Below are positions 1 through 10,636 of a DNA stretch of 64,000 nt, piece after piece. The stretch is from Macrophomina tecta (Eukaryota > Ascomycota > Dothideomycetes > Botryosphaeriales > Botryosphaeriaceae), in the NCBI GenBank assembly GCA_024180945.1, contig JAKSGN010000005.1, forward strand, positions 3,968,001 through 4,032,000. The letters run 5' to 3'. How positions within the stretch are numbered: the stretch's first letter is position 1; each line of letters begins with the position of its first letter. The position numbers were made by a program, and so were the translations under genes. A model generated the notes under the pieces. The model did no database searches. It worked only from the letters and a program-made list of their open reading frames with translations, and was not told where the DNA came from.

Positions 1-2
1 TG

Positions 3-218
3 TACGAACGCAAACTGCGGGCTCTCAGGGATAAGCGGATCGAGGTGATCGAGATCAGTGATGACGAAGATAAGAGCGAAGAGAAGAATGGAGAGGAAGA
101 AGAAGAGGCGGAGGAAGAGAGGAAGCCGGAGATCATTGATCTCGACGATGACGACAGCTCCTCACCCCGACACTCATGGACCAACAAAGATACCAAGTCC
201 GAGCCCGCAAGCCCATGA
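3..218 (+). CDS. C-terminal end of an acidic protein with two SIM-like motifs (5' truncated)
   Basis: An open frame enters from the left edge and runs 71 codons to TGA at 216-218. The tail is highly charged. It holds two short hydrophobic patches followed by acidic residues, VIEISDDED and IIDLDDDD, separated by a Glu/Lys-rich stretch. This is the usual form of SUMO-interacting motifs (three or four of V/I/L next to D/E/S), as found in SUMO-targeted ubiquitin ligases and PML-type or chromatin proteins. The composition is typical of a disordered nuclear tail. The catalytic or folded part lies outside the window, so the family cannot be named. The SIM reading is inference from pattern only. Confidence 0.6.
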   Translation, partial: YERKLRALRDKRIEVIEISDDEDKSEEKNGEEEEEAEEERKPEIIDLDDDDSSSPRHSWTNKDTKSEPASP

Positions 219-1329
219 TGTAGAATGCATGATAAGAGGTCACCAGGGAGGCGGTTGCATCTCCATCTACCACTTGCTTAGTCCTTGGAAGTCCCCCATG
301 ATCATCCCCATGGTATTCACTGCGTTATGCGCACCTGCCTCACACAAAGCAGCAGATGCTTTTGCGCGTTTCAGGGACGACATTTTACGGTCCTTTTCAT
401 GCAATTTGGACATCTGAACATATGCTTTCTCACATTTAAATAAGAATTTGAAAGTCAACAAAGGTCTGGATATTCAATACAGGTGGTTCGGAACGTGAAC
501 GTAGGTTTATCGGGGTTGTAAGGCAAAGATTTCCCTTTTCAGAAGTGGCGGGCAGGCAGAATAGACACCGCGAGACCCCGAGACAGCGAACGGTAAATGC
601 ACGTCCGCTGAGAGAACTTCAGCTTCCCAGACCTGTGCTCCCCGCGACGTTCCCTGATCAAGATGTTGCTCATAGCTTTAACTGAATCGTCACTGCGGGC
701 GACGCTAGCATGTGTAGTATTCTATTTAACGAGGTGAACAGGGTGCGATAACTCTGACATGGATGCATCTCATTGGCCCCGCCGAGGGGGGTATGATAAC
801 TCACGACGTTCGAAGTTAAGTGGATGCCAAGAACGATTTGGAGAGACCTACTGAGACATCGCACCCTCCTTCGACTGAAACAAGCCCACTTCGCCAAGTA
901 CCTAGGGCAAAGCATGGGCCAAGGTCATCCAAACTGCCTCTGGTACATACTTTTGACGTCCCTCGAGCGTGGGCACCTCACGTTGCACGATGCGGGCATA
1001 AGCAGCCGGCCGCGGAGCTCCACCCCACTCCAGGAACCCCGCTCCCTCCAATCAACCATCGTCGAGATAGTATTATCCTACCGTTACATGGCTTCACACG
1101 CCATCTCGCAGAACCCCGACGGCTTCGACGCAGTGCGACCACAGCGTCCTGTTTCGTGCTACTTATCAACAGACAGCGAAATCCAGCTCCTCCAGCTCTG
1201 TGAGCTCGCGCCTGCCTACCCGTGATCTTCCACCGCTGCTAGAGGGTACCTAACTAACTACCTCGACACCCCGTCTCAACCTCCGCCCAACCCTCCATCC
1301 ACAAAACACACTGCACAGCACGCCCAAAG
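219..1329. other. Intergenic region, no gene seen
   Basis: Short overlapping frames in several registers around 820-1225 show no recognisable protein and no consistent splice pattern. At 805-817 there is a GACGTTCGAAGTT sequence matching the right half of the motif that is arrayed at 18.0-19.6 kb. The last 100 bases before the oxidoreductase start are rich in C and A, as in a fungal 5' leader. Confidence 0.6.
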
Positions 1330-3036
1330 ATGCACAACCCACTCACGGGCACCGGCCCCTCCGGCACCGAGCCCGTCCCCCTCGCCGCAGCCGCAGCCGC
1401 AGCCAAACCCAATCCCACCACCGCCTCGCTCCCCCTCCGCCCCAGGCGCCTCCTCACCGACTCGCCCTCGCCCCCGCGCATCATCATCATCGGCGCCGGC
1501 TCGCGCGGCCACGCCTACGCGTCCGCCATCACGACGCACACGGCCGCGATCATCGCCGCCGTCGCCGAGCCGGTCGCGTTCAAGCGGGACGAGTTCGTCG
1601 CCACGTACATTGCGCCGTTCCAGGAGCAAGGACGGCAACAAGCGCACCCGCACGCCTTCAGCGACTGGCGCGAGTACGTGGCGTGGGAGACGGAGCGAAG
1701 GCGGCGCGGAGGCGAGGGGGGCATCGACGCGGCGTTCGTGTGCGTGCTGGATGAGCAGCACCGCGAGGTGGTCGAGGGGCTCGCGCCGCTGGGGCTGGCC
1801 GTCATGTGCGAGAAGCCGCTGGCGACCACGCTGGGGGATTGCGTGGGGATCTACGGGGCCATGCTGACGAGGGGTGCGCCGCGAGGGGTGTTTGGGATTG
1901 GGCATGTTCTGCGGTATTCGCCGCATAATATGCTGTTGAGGCAGTTGGTGCGGGAGGAGGGGGTGGTCGGAGAGGTGTTGAGTGTGGAGCATACGGAGCC
2001 GGTGGGGTGGTGGCACTTCTCGCATAGCTATGTGCGGTGGGTTTCCTTGGTCTCTTGTTCTGCTGGACCGAGGCGGGTTTGCTGACTTGCGCATGTAATT
2101 AGGGGAAATTGGAGGAGGGAGTCTACGACGGCGCCGTCGCTACTGACGAAGTCGTGCCATGATGTCGACTTTTTGCTGTGGATGCTCAGCGAGCCGGCGA
2201 GGGAGGGCGAGAGGGCACATACGCCGGCTTTCCTGAGCTCCACGGGCAAGCTGAACTTCTACCGGAAGGCGAGGAAGCCGGCGGCTGCTGGCACGGCGAC
2301 GAACTGTTTGTCATGCCCCATTGAGGAGGATTGCATGTTCAGCGCCAAAAAGATCTACGGAGAGCGGCAGCTGAGGAAAGGCAACGCAAAGTGGCCGGTC
2401 AAGATTGTGAACCCCGAAATAGAGGACTGCCTCAGCACTATGGGGCTGGACGCAGCCGAGAAGATGCTGATGAAGGACCTCTCGGAGGACTGGACATCCG
2501 AGACGCCAGAGGAAGAGGTCCGTAAGCGACCCTGGTTTGGGCGGTGCGTGTGGGAGGCTGACAATGACGTCTGCGACGATCAATGCGTGACAATTACTTG
2601 GGAAGACGATGCTGCCTCAGGTAGTCTCGCCAAAACTGCGCAGTTTCACATGGTTGCGTTCACGGAGAAGCAATGCGAGCGCCGCGGGCGCATATACGGC
2701 ACGAAGGGCGAGATTGAGTATGACAGCGTCACGATCAAAGTGTTTGACTTTGCGACCGACCGCACCGAGACGTTCTACCCCGAGCAGCGCGGGGGCGGTC
2801 ATGGGGGTGGTGACGACGGGCTGGCAACACAGTTTGTACAGGCTGTCGGCGCTGTCAAAGACGGAAGGATGAGCGTGGAAGAGGCGCAGAAAAAGTTCAT
2901 CGGATGCACGCTTGAGGAAGTGATCCAGAGTCACGCGATGGTCTTCGCGGCCGAAGAGGCAAGAAAGCAGCGGGCAGTGGTGGAGTGGCCCGCTTGGTGG
3001 CAGAGGAATGTGGAGGAGCGGCTGCAGGCCAAGTGA
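1330..3036 (+). CDS. Gfo/Idh/MocA-family NAD(P)-dependent oxidoreductase
   Basis: Exons join(1330..2036,2103..3036), 546 aa. The 66-bp intron has donor GTGGGT, a CTGAC branch site and acceptor TTAG; it is phase 2 and keeps the frame. An Ala/Pro-rich N-terminal extension of about 50 residues precedes the Rossmann dinucleotide site IIIIGAGSRG (residues 51-60). The EKP motif that usually holds the catalytic lysine is at about 161-163 (CEKPLA). The segment around the splice junction (GNWRRE...LTKSCHDVDFLLW) matches fungal members of the family. A Cys-x2-Cys-x5-Cys cluster (NCLSCPIEEDC) follows at about residue 303. The C-terminal half is the alpha/beta dimerisation domain. Members oxidise or reduce sugars, inositols or related polyols. 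The substrate cannot be told from sequence, and the protein is probably cytosolic. Confidence 0.92.
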
Positions 3037-4944
3037 GGCATGATGAGCTGACGCCAGCGCATGGCCTGGTCGGGAGGATTCGGGGTCCAGGGAATGCTCC
3101 GCAGGCGCCCGGGTGGTCGGAAGCTCCATCGACGTGGTGGCAGTGCCGTCATGGCCTGCGATGGAAGGCCGGCACGTGCCTGGGTAGGGTAGCATCCCGT
3201 CACGCTCATCTCCACGCGCTCCCGATGGCGGCCTTTTTCTTTCTTTGGCACGACGCAAACCTTCTGCTCGCAGCACAGACGCAGGCACTTGTGAATGAAG
3301 GAGATCAATGCTGCTACGCGCGTCGAATTACGCAGCTCACAGCGCGTCTTGGGATTGCGGGAGCGGTAGATCAGCCGCTGCACAGGCGGCAGCAGCTGGG
3401 CGCTTCGATGCTCTCTCTCGTGGATCAGACGACGATCGGGTGCAACGCTGGGGCTTTGCTCTCAGATCACGGAGGAGGCTGAGCAGCCGCAAGTGGAGCT
3501 GAGCCGTGGCCGGGACGTTTTGTTTCCTTCTCGAAGACTGAGGCTTTGCGAAGCAAGCGCTGGGCAGGCGCTTAGGGATATTGCTCGAACGGGCGTTGCG
3601 GCTCTGTGTATTTTTGCCGGCCAATCAGCGGACGGCAGGCGAGCGCCTATTCGCACGCCCAACGTTACTCTGCGCGTTGCGCAGGCCAGGCGTGCCGGGC
3701 GGGCAGGCACTCGAACGCACGCAGGTCGCCGTTGCGCGCAGAACCAGGCGGCCCGCGGCGCTACGCAGGAGCGCGCAGGAGCTCGCGACGCTCGGGGCCG
3801 CGACAAGTGCCGGCAGAGGAGCGGTCAACGGTGGCCACAGAGGCGGGCGTGTTCTCGAAGGCGGCCGGCACGGAGCGAAGGCCTTCGTGCCTGCTCGGCC
3901 GCCGGCTCGACCTCGGACGGGGGGAGAATTTTCGCACCTCAGGACTCAACGTGGCCGGCCAGCGCTCACCGCTCGCAGGTGTGAGTCACCCGTGCAGGAG
4001 CAGCTGCAGCTTCGAAACGAACTTTCGCTGTGGGCCAGTGAGTTGGCGATGCGGTCTGACTCTTCGAGGCATCGGCGCCCGGGGCGCTGCCCGCCGCGCC
4101 CAATCACCGCCGCGACACGCGCTTTTCTTCTCGCGCGCCAGCTGCAGCTAAACTTGACCTCCCCAGCCTTGCCGTGCCCCGCCGGCGCCTCGCCCGTCCC
4201 AAAGCAGCGCCCGCGCTGCAAATAGGCCCCGTTGCGGCCGTCGCATTGTCCCAAATTACCCTCAGCGCGCTGTCTCGCCTGCCGCCTGCCGCAGCAGCGC
4301 CTCGCCCGGCAGCGCTGCCCTCCGGCGCCCACACGTAGCACCTCAACCCCAATCAGGCTGCGCGACGCCGCTTTGGGCCGCCCGTCCAGCGGCCCGCGCG
4401 AGCATAATGCCCATAATAGCTCCCGTCTCGGATGCGAATGGCGCATAAGCCTCCCCATAGGATGCAATGTTTCACGCCCCGCTGGGTGGACGCACTCACA
4501 CACGGACCTGATACTCGCTGCACATGGCTTCGGGGCCCTAAATCGGGCCCATCCGTCGATCAAGGTGTTTCAAGTTGTTTGCCGCTAGTCCCACTTTCCC
4601 CGGCTCTGCAAGATTCTTTGGATGTCATGGCTTCACAGCCTTGGGAATAAGTACCAGCGGCTCTGCCGCATCCCATCGCCCCTCCTCTCCAGTCATCCAT
4701 TCTTCACAAACCATCATATCCGCGCACTGTTCGAGCGAGACCCACGAGTCTCTTTTGTGTGTCTCTTTCTTTCCTTTCACTGTTTGTCTTGGACACGGTG
4801 CTGGAGCTGGCCTCCGCAGTCTAATCGCCCCCGTTAATCACCTCTTGTTTATTTTCTAAACAGTTGCGTAAGTTGCCCTGTCTTGTCGAGCCGGCCGTGG
4901 CCATTCGCTTACGCTCTGCAGTCCGGCAGCAACTCTCCAAAATC
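3037..4944. promoter_or_regulatory. Long GC-rich upstream region and leader of the next gene
   Basis: About 1.9 kb without a convincing gene. Overlapping open frames at 3.5-4.2 kb occur in all registers and reflect GC content. Two CCAAT boxes of the form CCAATCA lie at 3621-3627 and 4100-4106, candidate sites for the CCAAT-binding (HAP) complex. From about 4570 the top strand becomes pyrimidine-rich, as in the leader of a well-expressed fungal gene. A GTAAGT at 4868 and a CTCTGCAG ending at 4921 could bound a 54-bp leader intron. None of these sites is proven. Confidence 0.45.
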
Positions 4945-6726
4945 ATGTACTCCAGGCAACACACTCCCCCTTCGTCCTACGGCTCCTTTTGCCAGGACGC
5001 TCAGACCTCCTTCGAGGCGCCTTACTTGACCCCCGACGCTTCTCCGGAGTGCGGTGTGCCCGTCGCCGCCACCCCGGCAAGGAGTCCAATCCGTCAACAT
5101 GGCCCTCTCCTGTTGCCCAAGATCCGGTCCCAGGACCAGACCACCGAGCCCTCGATCAGCGGCCCCGTCAGACACCGCCGGACGGCGTCTGCTGCCAGCG
5201 GCATCTCCAACTACAGCCCCTACGCCCGCCCTTCCTCTGTCGGTCGTCGGTCGGCTAGCCCTCTCAGCAACGCCTCGGTGGGCTCCCCCGGCTCTATGCT
5301 GTCGGCCTACGACGCTGGTTTCGGTTCTGGTCTGAACTCGCCGATCAACCTCTCCCGCCGTCCCTCGGTGGCCACTCACTCTCGGTCCCACTCGGCCTCC
5401 GGCGTGCGGTCCCACTCTCGCTCTAGCTCCGCTACCAGCATTGACGAGACCGTCATTAACCGCTTCGGCTACCCTACCTACCGCAACCTTCCGAGCTACG
5501 TCACCCAGGCCTCGGCCGCTCAGACCGCTTCGTTCAACCTGGCTACTGCCATGCCCATGAACACCTTCCCCATCCAGCCCACCCAGTCGTTTGAGGAGCA
5601 GGTCCCTGCCGTTGCCCCTGCTGTCCAGCACCCATTGGCGGCGGAGCTCCAGTACGATGCCTTCAGCCAGCCTGCCGCCACCACCACCACCCTCCTGGAC
5701 TACCTGACCAGCTCCAATCCCTCCCCTGCTCTCGTTCAGCGTGTCACCACCGGGGCTCGCAACCTGACTGGCACTCACTATTGGTGGGACATCCGCAACC
5801 TCCGCAGCTGGGATGACTTCAACATGGAGACCATCAGCTCCATCCCGGGCTTGATGCCTCTCCTCCAGATCCCCGTCGATGCCATGTCCCTGCCCACTCC
5901 CCCCAAGGGCAACATGATGCCTGAGAGCGAGTCTGCTCTTCACGACATCATCCGCGACTACTACGGCACCAAGGTCAGCGCCGCTCTCAACGTCGCCCAG
6001 GGCAACACCCACATGTCTCTTCGCTCCCGCAAGGGTCTTCCCACCAACCAGACTCCTGTCGACTTCGTGTCCAACTACCAGACCGACTACGAGAAGACCA
6101 TCTACGGTGACCAGCGTGGCCGTGTCGTCGGCATTGTCAAGTCGTATGACCAGTGGAACACTGGCATGCGCTCCGAGGCACCCAACAAGCAGGTCTACTA
6201 CCTCGCCGGCCTTGCGCACCTGCACCGCGTTATGCGCGAGCACGGCTGCCGCTATGGCTTCATCATGACTGAGATCGAGATGCTCTGCGTCCGCTGCGGT
6301 GGTGACCCCTCCGCTCCTGGCCAGACCATGGACACTGCGACCGTCAGCGCCGACGCTGGGTCCGGTGTCCCGCTCTTCGGTTACCTCGAGCTCAGCGCGC
6401 CCATCCGCATCTCGACTCATGGTATGCGCGTCGACGAGGCGACCGGCGAGGTGATTCCTCAGATGACTGCCGGTCTGGCTCTCTGGTACCTCCACATGCT
6501 CGCCAAGGAGAACCCGCTCCCAGGTATTCATGGCAGCTGGCGCATGGAGGTCGGTGGCCCTGCTGCGCTCACTCGCCAGCACTGCCTCGAGAAGGACGCT
6601 TGGATCCCCAAGCCCAACCTCAGCGAAAAGCGCGAGGCCAAGCGCCTGCGCGGCTGGGTCTTCCCCGAGGAGCCGCTCAACAGGAAGGAGCTTGGCAAGA
6701 GCAAGCGCTCAAGGTCGAGCAGGTAA
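4945..6726 (+). CDS. Conserved fungal protein of unknown function with Ser-rich N-terminus
   Basis: Single exon, 593 aa. The first in-frame ATG is at 4945 (MYSRQHTPPSSYG), so upstream in-frame codons are taken as leader. Residues 1 to about 200 are low complexity and rich in Ser, Pro and Arg (repeated SxSRS and RRPS patterns), so likely disordered and phosphorylated. Residues from about 250 to the end look folded: an aromatic block THYWWDIRNLRSWDDF, then NYQTDYEKTIYGDQRGRVVG, a YGFIMTEIEMLCVRCGG block and a WRMEVGGPAALTR block. The C-terminus is basic (KSKRSRSSR) and could be a nuclear localisation signal. Codon use is strongly biased to C-ending codons, which suggests good expression. I recognise the general look of a widespread ascomycete family but know no function for it. 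Confidence 0.85.
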   Translation: MYSRQHTPPSSYGSFCQDAQTSFEAPYLTPDASPECGVPVAATPARSPIRQHGPLLLPKIRSQDQTTEPSISGPVRHRRTASAASGISNYSPYARPSSVGRRSASPLSNASVGSPGSMLSAYDAGFGSGLNSPINLSRRPSVATHSRSHSASGVRSHSRSSSATSIDETVINRFGYPTYRNLPSYVTQASAAQTASFNLATAMPMNTFPIQPTQSFEEQVPAVAPAVQHPLAAELQYDAFSQPAATTTTLLDYLTSSNPSPALVQRVTTGARNLTGTHYWWDIRNLRSWDDFNMETISSIPGLMPLLQIPVDAMSLPTPPKGNMMPESESALHDIIRDYYGTKVSAALNVAQGNTHMSLRSRKGLPTNQTPVDFVSNYQTDYEKTIYGDQRGRVVGIVKSYDQWNTGMRSEAPNKQVYYLAGLAHLHRVMREHGCRYGFIMTEIEMLCVRCGGDPSAPGQTMDTATVSADAGSGVPLFGYLELSAPIRISTHGMRVDEATGEVIPQMTAGLALWYLHMLAKENPLPGIHGSWRMEVGGPAALTRQHCLEKDAWIPKPNLSEKREAKRLRGWVFPEEPLNRKELGKSKRSRSSR

Positions 6727-7369
6727 AGGAAGGGAATGATGAGAGATGACAAGCTCACACGGAAACTCGATCCAAGCTGGCTTGGCGAGTAACGGATTTT
6801 CTAACTTCTTTGTTTATGATGGTTTGTGATGATGATGATCAATGAGAAGGATGGAACGAAACAGTAGCATATGGGCACTGGTGTTTTTGATTGGCATTTT
6901 CCTGGCGTTTTATCCCTAAAGATTTCTGGCAAGCGCTTTTTTTCTGGTCGCCTCTGCACACAACACACAAATAAAGATTAACTACTAAGAAATATTCAAA
7001 TATATAAAGCCCAGCGGGTATCGAAAAATTGCTTCTCTCGCCTTCTACTTGTCTCTCGTGCTGTGGGTCAACATTTTCTGACGATTCAGGGTCGTGGTGT
7101 TGTGCTAGTGTTAGAGGCTGCCGCGGCATCGTTGTCTGTTTTGGCGTCATCATCCTCGGCAACTTGGTGACCTCTCAATCCTTACTCCGCTTTCTCGCCT
7201 TAAATCCATGCTATCCCCGCCGTAGCTGTACGTCCGACATACTTTCCCCTTCACGTCTTTCTTTTGCAGTTGAGGGCTTAACAGCCTTCAGAAGCTTGTC
7301 TCTGCCATTTATTAGCCAGGAGCAAATCAAAAGCTGATCATTGAGCGCGCGGTCCTCTCCATAGCAAAC
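6727..7369. other. Intergenic region between two same-strand genes
   Basis: The first part is the AT-richer 3' flank of the preceding gene. A TATATAAAG-like element lies near 7001-7009 and a pyrimidine-rich stretch runs on to the SDR start at 7370. No additional gene is seen. Confidence 0.5.
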
Positions 7370-7796
7370 ATGTCATCCACCAACCGCCTCAACCAGATCG
7401 CCGGCCACCTGAACTACCCTCAGGGCCTACTGGTCGGGCAGGTCGCCATCATCACCGGCTCCGGCCAAGGCATTGGCGCCGAAGCGGCAAAGCTGTTCGC
7501 CAAAGAGGGCGCCAAGGTCGTGGTCTCGGACATCGATGCCAGTACGCATTTACACCTCTTCAACCATTTCACGTGCAGCTATTCGAGGCTGACAACATGA
7601 CAGAGAAAGCGCAGGAGGTGGCCCAGCATATTAACGACAACGGCGGCAGCGCCGTGGCGGTCCCTGGCGATATGCTGGACGACAAGTACATCGACGAGCT
7701 GGTCAAGCAGGCCGCCGCGTTCGGCGAGGGCAAGATCCACATCATCGTCAACAACGCGGGCTACACGTGGGACGGCGTCATCCATAAAGTCGGTCA

Positions 7797-7849
<53 letters not shown>

Positions 7850-8490
7850 TCCCCCTCTCCCTCTCTCTCTCTCTTTTTTTTTTCTTTTACACGCATCCAC
7901 AACTCTCCCAATATAATCCGTTTTATCTGTTTCTTCCCCGCTGAATCTCTCTTGCTCTGACGCTTCCATCCCAGACAACCGACAAACAGTGGAACACCAT
8001 TCTCGCCCTCCACAACACCGCCCCCTTTAAACTCATCCGCGCGGCCGCACCCTACTTCCGCGTCAAGGACGGCGCGCCCCGCAACATCATCAACATCTCC
8101 TCCACCTCCGGCCTGCACGGCAACGCCGGCCAGGCCAACTACGCCCTCGCCAAGGCCGGCGTCGTCGGCTTGACCAAGACCATCGCGAAAGAGTGGGGGC
8201 CCGCCTTCGGCGTGCGCGCCAACACCGTCGCCTTCGGCCATATCGCGACGAGGCTGACGGCGGCCAAGGAAGATGGCGCGTTCGTCACGACGCCCGATGG
8301 CGAGAGGGTCGCGCTGGGCATTCCCAGGAAGCAGGGCGCCGGGAGGGCGGAGGGCGGGTATCCGGACATTCCGCTGGGCCGGCCCGGGAGCGCGACCGAG
8401 GCCGCGAGTGCGGTGTTGGCCGTGGCGAGTCCGTTATTCGGGTATGTGAGTGGACAGACGATTTCGGTGACCGGGGGGAGGAATATTTAG
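7370..8490 (+). CDS. Short-chain dehydrogenase/reductase, FabG-like
   Basis: Exons join(7370..7541,7604..7788,7975..8490), 290 aa. Intron 1 (62 bp) is phase 1 with branch GCTGAC. Intron 2 (186 bp) is phase 0 and unusually long for this window because it carries an 85-base CT/T tract. Classical SDR features are complete: cofactor motif TGSGQGIG (residues 29-36), NNAG (107-110), catalytic Ser near 162 in NISSTSG, and YALAK with Tyr175 and Lys179. The C-terminus ends in GYVSGQTISVTGG, typical of 3-oxoacyl-ACP-reductase-like SDRs. An NAD(P)H-linked ketone/alcohol reaction is expected; the substrate is unknown. No targeting signal is evident. The ATG has a good context (AACATGTC). Confidence 0.92.
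7801..7885 (+). repeat. CT microsatellite / pyrimidine tract inside an intron
   Basis: About 85 consecutive pyrimidines, mainly (CT)n with CCCCTCTCC interruptions and a terminal run of T. The tract starts 12 bases after the 5' splice site of the second SDR intron rather than next to the 3' splice site. Confidence 0.95.
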
Positions 8491-8790
8491 GCGCTGGTGT
8501 GGTTGGGGGTTTGGGGGGGTTGGGGTTGGGGTTGGTTGATGGGGGCCAATGAGAAGTGTATGGGGTATCCTGCTTGGGCAGGCAGAAAGGGAATATATGC
8601 TCCAGTCTCTGCGGGTGAAAGGAGAGGAATGAGGCATCTGTTCCATTGGCGCGCACGGGAGGGGCTCTTGGCTAAGACGTGTGGCTATATGCATCAAGAG
8701 TTGGATTGCGCGAGGGCATGGTCCAAGTGCTCTATCAATAAAGAAAATTAGATCACTTCCGTACCAGTCCCTCCAAGTTTAGGCATTAGC
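8491..8790. other. 3' flank of the SDR gene
   Basis: G-rich just after the stop codon, then AT-richer with an AATAAAG signal-like sequence near 8739-8745. No gene is seen. Confidence 0.4.
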
Positions 8791-9823
8791 TTACTTAAAT
8801 ATAGTGGCATCAAGGGGCTCCAGCTTGATCTGGGATGGACAGCAATGCCTTATGAGTTGGTTTTCATTGGTGAAGCAATCACCAGTGCGGAAGAGCACGT
8901 TTTCGGTCTTCATGACAATATTGTGGATATGCTCCTCAAAACTAATAGCCTTGGTGTTCTCCATCCCGAATACGACCACGTTCCTGTAGATGGGTGCCAA
9001 AAGAAGCTTCTGTAAACCTGCACCTGAAATGCTTCGGCCTTTAGATACACGACCTTTGGCGCCGGCGACAATAAGAGCCAAACTCTACCTCCTGAGTCGC
9101 GCGGTCAAATACCGGTGTCTGAACGATTGCCGTGAAGCAAAGAGGGTTGCTTGACTGGCCGTCGAAAGGGTCTTCCGCTTGGGGCCGACGCAAGGTAATC
9201 ATCTGTCCCTCGTTCCTCGCCTGCGATGCTCGTCTCAAATTCGTGAAGCTTCTGTGCTGCCAGGTCGGACGTGGATCGTCCCATGACGCTACTGGAGCCG
9301 CAAAAGGCTGACGCCTGCTTGATACGCGGGGTTGGAATCGACCAGACAGAGCCGTTTCCGGCATTTCTTTTCCAGTAGGCGAGTATTACCCAGGAACACC
9401 TCGCATGTGAGCTAAATCGTCGAGGAGCTGGCGGGGAACACCAAATTTGTGGATGGCGAGGCCGTGTGGGACTGGAAGATAAGCCTGGTTCTCGGAGAGG
9501 CAGAAAAAAGCAAACTCGCCTTCAGGTAAGAAGGGAGATATATAGAGATAACCCGTCAGAATAGCTGCATGTTCCACCTTAAGCTGTGCAGAACCCATTG
9601 GAGAGCCTCGCAGGTAATCCATCGTCCCGTTTCGATGCTTAGGAAATCACGAAGAGTGTTTGGCGCATAAGTAGTAATTTTGTTGTACTGACGAATGCTG
9701 TCCACTACCTGCAAGGCTCGTCGATTCGCTCTTCAAAACCTCGTGAGAATGTGTCCATCAAGTTGGGCGAGTACGACTCGAAGGAGTTCCAGAAGCAATG
9801 CTTCCAAAGGCCCGAGACTTTGC

Positions 9824-9830
<7 letters not shown>
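8791..9830 (-). pseudogene. Unrecognised minus-strand gene, apparently decayed
   Basis: Reading down the minus strand, protein-like sequence shifts register several times. One piece (9830 to about 9710) ends at a stop, and a second (about 9720-9560) contains RDFLSIETGRWITCEALQW. A third open frame runs 9622-9386 (LTGYLYISPFLPEGEFAFF). It continues past one TAA in the same register to 9041, and a +1 register then runs 9081-8791 (VVVFGMENTKAISFEEHIHN). Some breaks could be introns: GTAATA at the TAA is a plausible donor. But no single splice scheme joins all pieces, so decay is more likely. Base composition is less GC-rich than neighbouring genes. I do not recognise the family. Confidence 0.35.
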
Positions 9831-9856
<26 letters not shown>

Positions 9857-9857
9857 A
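9825..9857. repeat. A-rich tract
   Basis: Nineteen A, one G, then thirteen A on the plus strand, next to the start of the decayed minus-strand gene. The run is on the wrong side and orientation to be a poly(A) tail of that gene. Confidence 0.9.
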
Positions 9858-10502
9858 GGGAGGTATAGCTGCTACCAAGAGGATATCCCAAGGTCAAGTT
9901 ACTATTGGAAAGCGTATTGTCCTTGAGATTGAGATTTGAATATGTGAGCTGGCTGAACTGGCATGTGTTGGAATTTTTTTTTTCGTGCCGTCATATTCCT
10001 GAGAAGGCGGTGGACACAACATGGTAAGACCAAAATACTCCTGGGCTGAGCGGCATGGTCTGTGATGGGAACAAAGCGGAGGATGGAGATATCCACGACT
10101 GGGAGATGCCTCTCCTTCTTAGCGTATCTTAACTCAATTCCGGAACATGATTGGCAAATGCACCTTAGTCAATGCCATGGCAGGAAAGGCAGCGCACCAG
10201 GACAGTGTCTACCTGCTAACTATTGACCTACTTAAAAGTATTTCAATGGCCCACAAGTGAAAGTTGAGGGAACTGTGATTCCACAGTAGATGCATCCTAA
10301 TCCCTTGATTCTGTGTACATAGTACCTACCCCTCAACGGTTAACACAGGCACGTCCGATAAATTGCATAATGATAAAGTGATGTCATTCCATACGCGTCT
10401 CGTGCTACCTATCTGCGTCATCCGAGAAGGCATAGGGCGAGAAAGTGGGGGAGAAAAGAAATTCAGGCTTGCTGGTATCCATCATGCTCATAGCAAAAGC
10501 CG

Positions 10503-10539
<37 letters not shown>

Positions 10540-10636
10540 ACACACAAAACCACTACTCAGAACGCTTTCCTTCCACCTCACCAACTCCCTTTTTTGGGGT
10601 ATCATAATATGCCCATCCCTCATTTGAAAAACTCCT
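9858..10636. other. Intergenic region with a 32-base A run
   Basis: AT-richer sequence without a recognisable gene. A pure A run of 32 bases (10507-10538), followed by CACACACA, lies about 100 bases beyond the stop codon of the minus-strand RRM gene, so it would be a U run in that gene's 3' UTR or just downstream. Confidence 0.6.

Noticed and set aside
3493..4225. Overlapping open frames in the GC-rich leader
   Set aside because: Frames are open in several registers at once and give Arg/Ala-rich products, as GC-rich non-coding DNA does.
4909..6582. 557-codon open frame antisense to the unknown conserved gene
   Set aside because: It mirrors the strong third-position C bias of the sense gene; its product is low complexity and Gly/Val/Ala/Arg-rich with no family resemblance.
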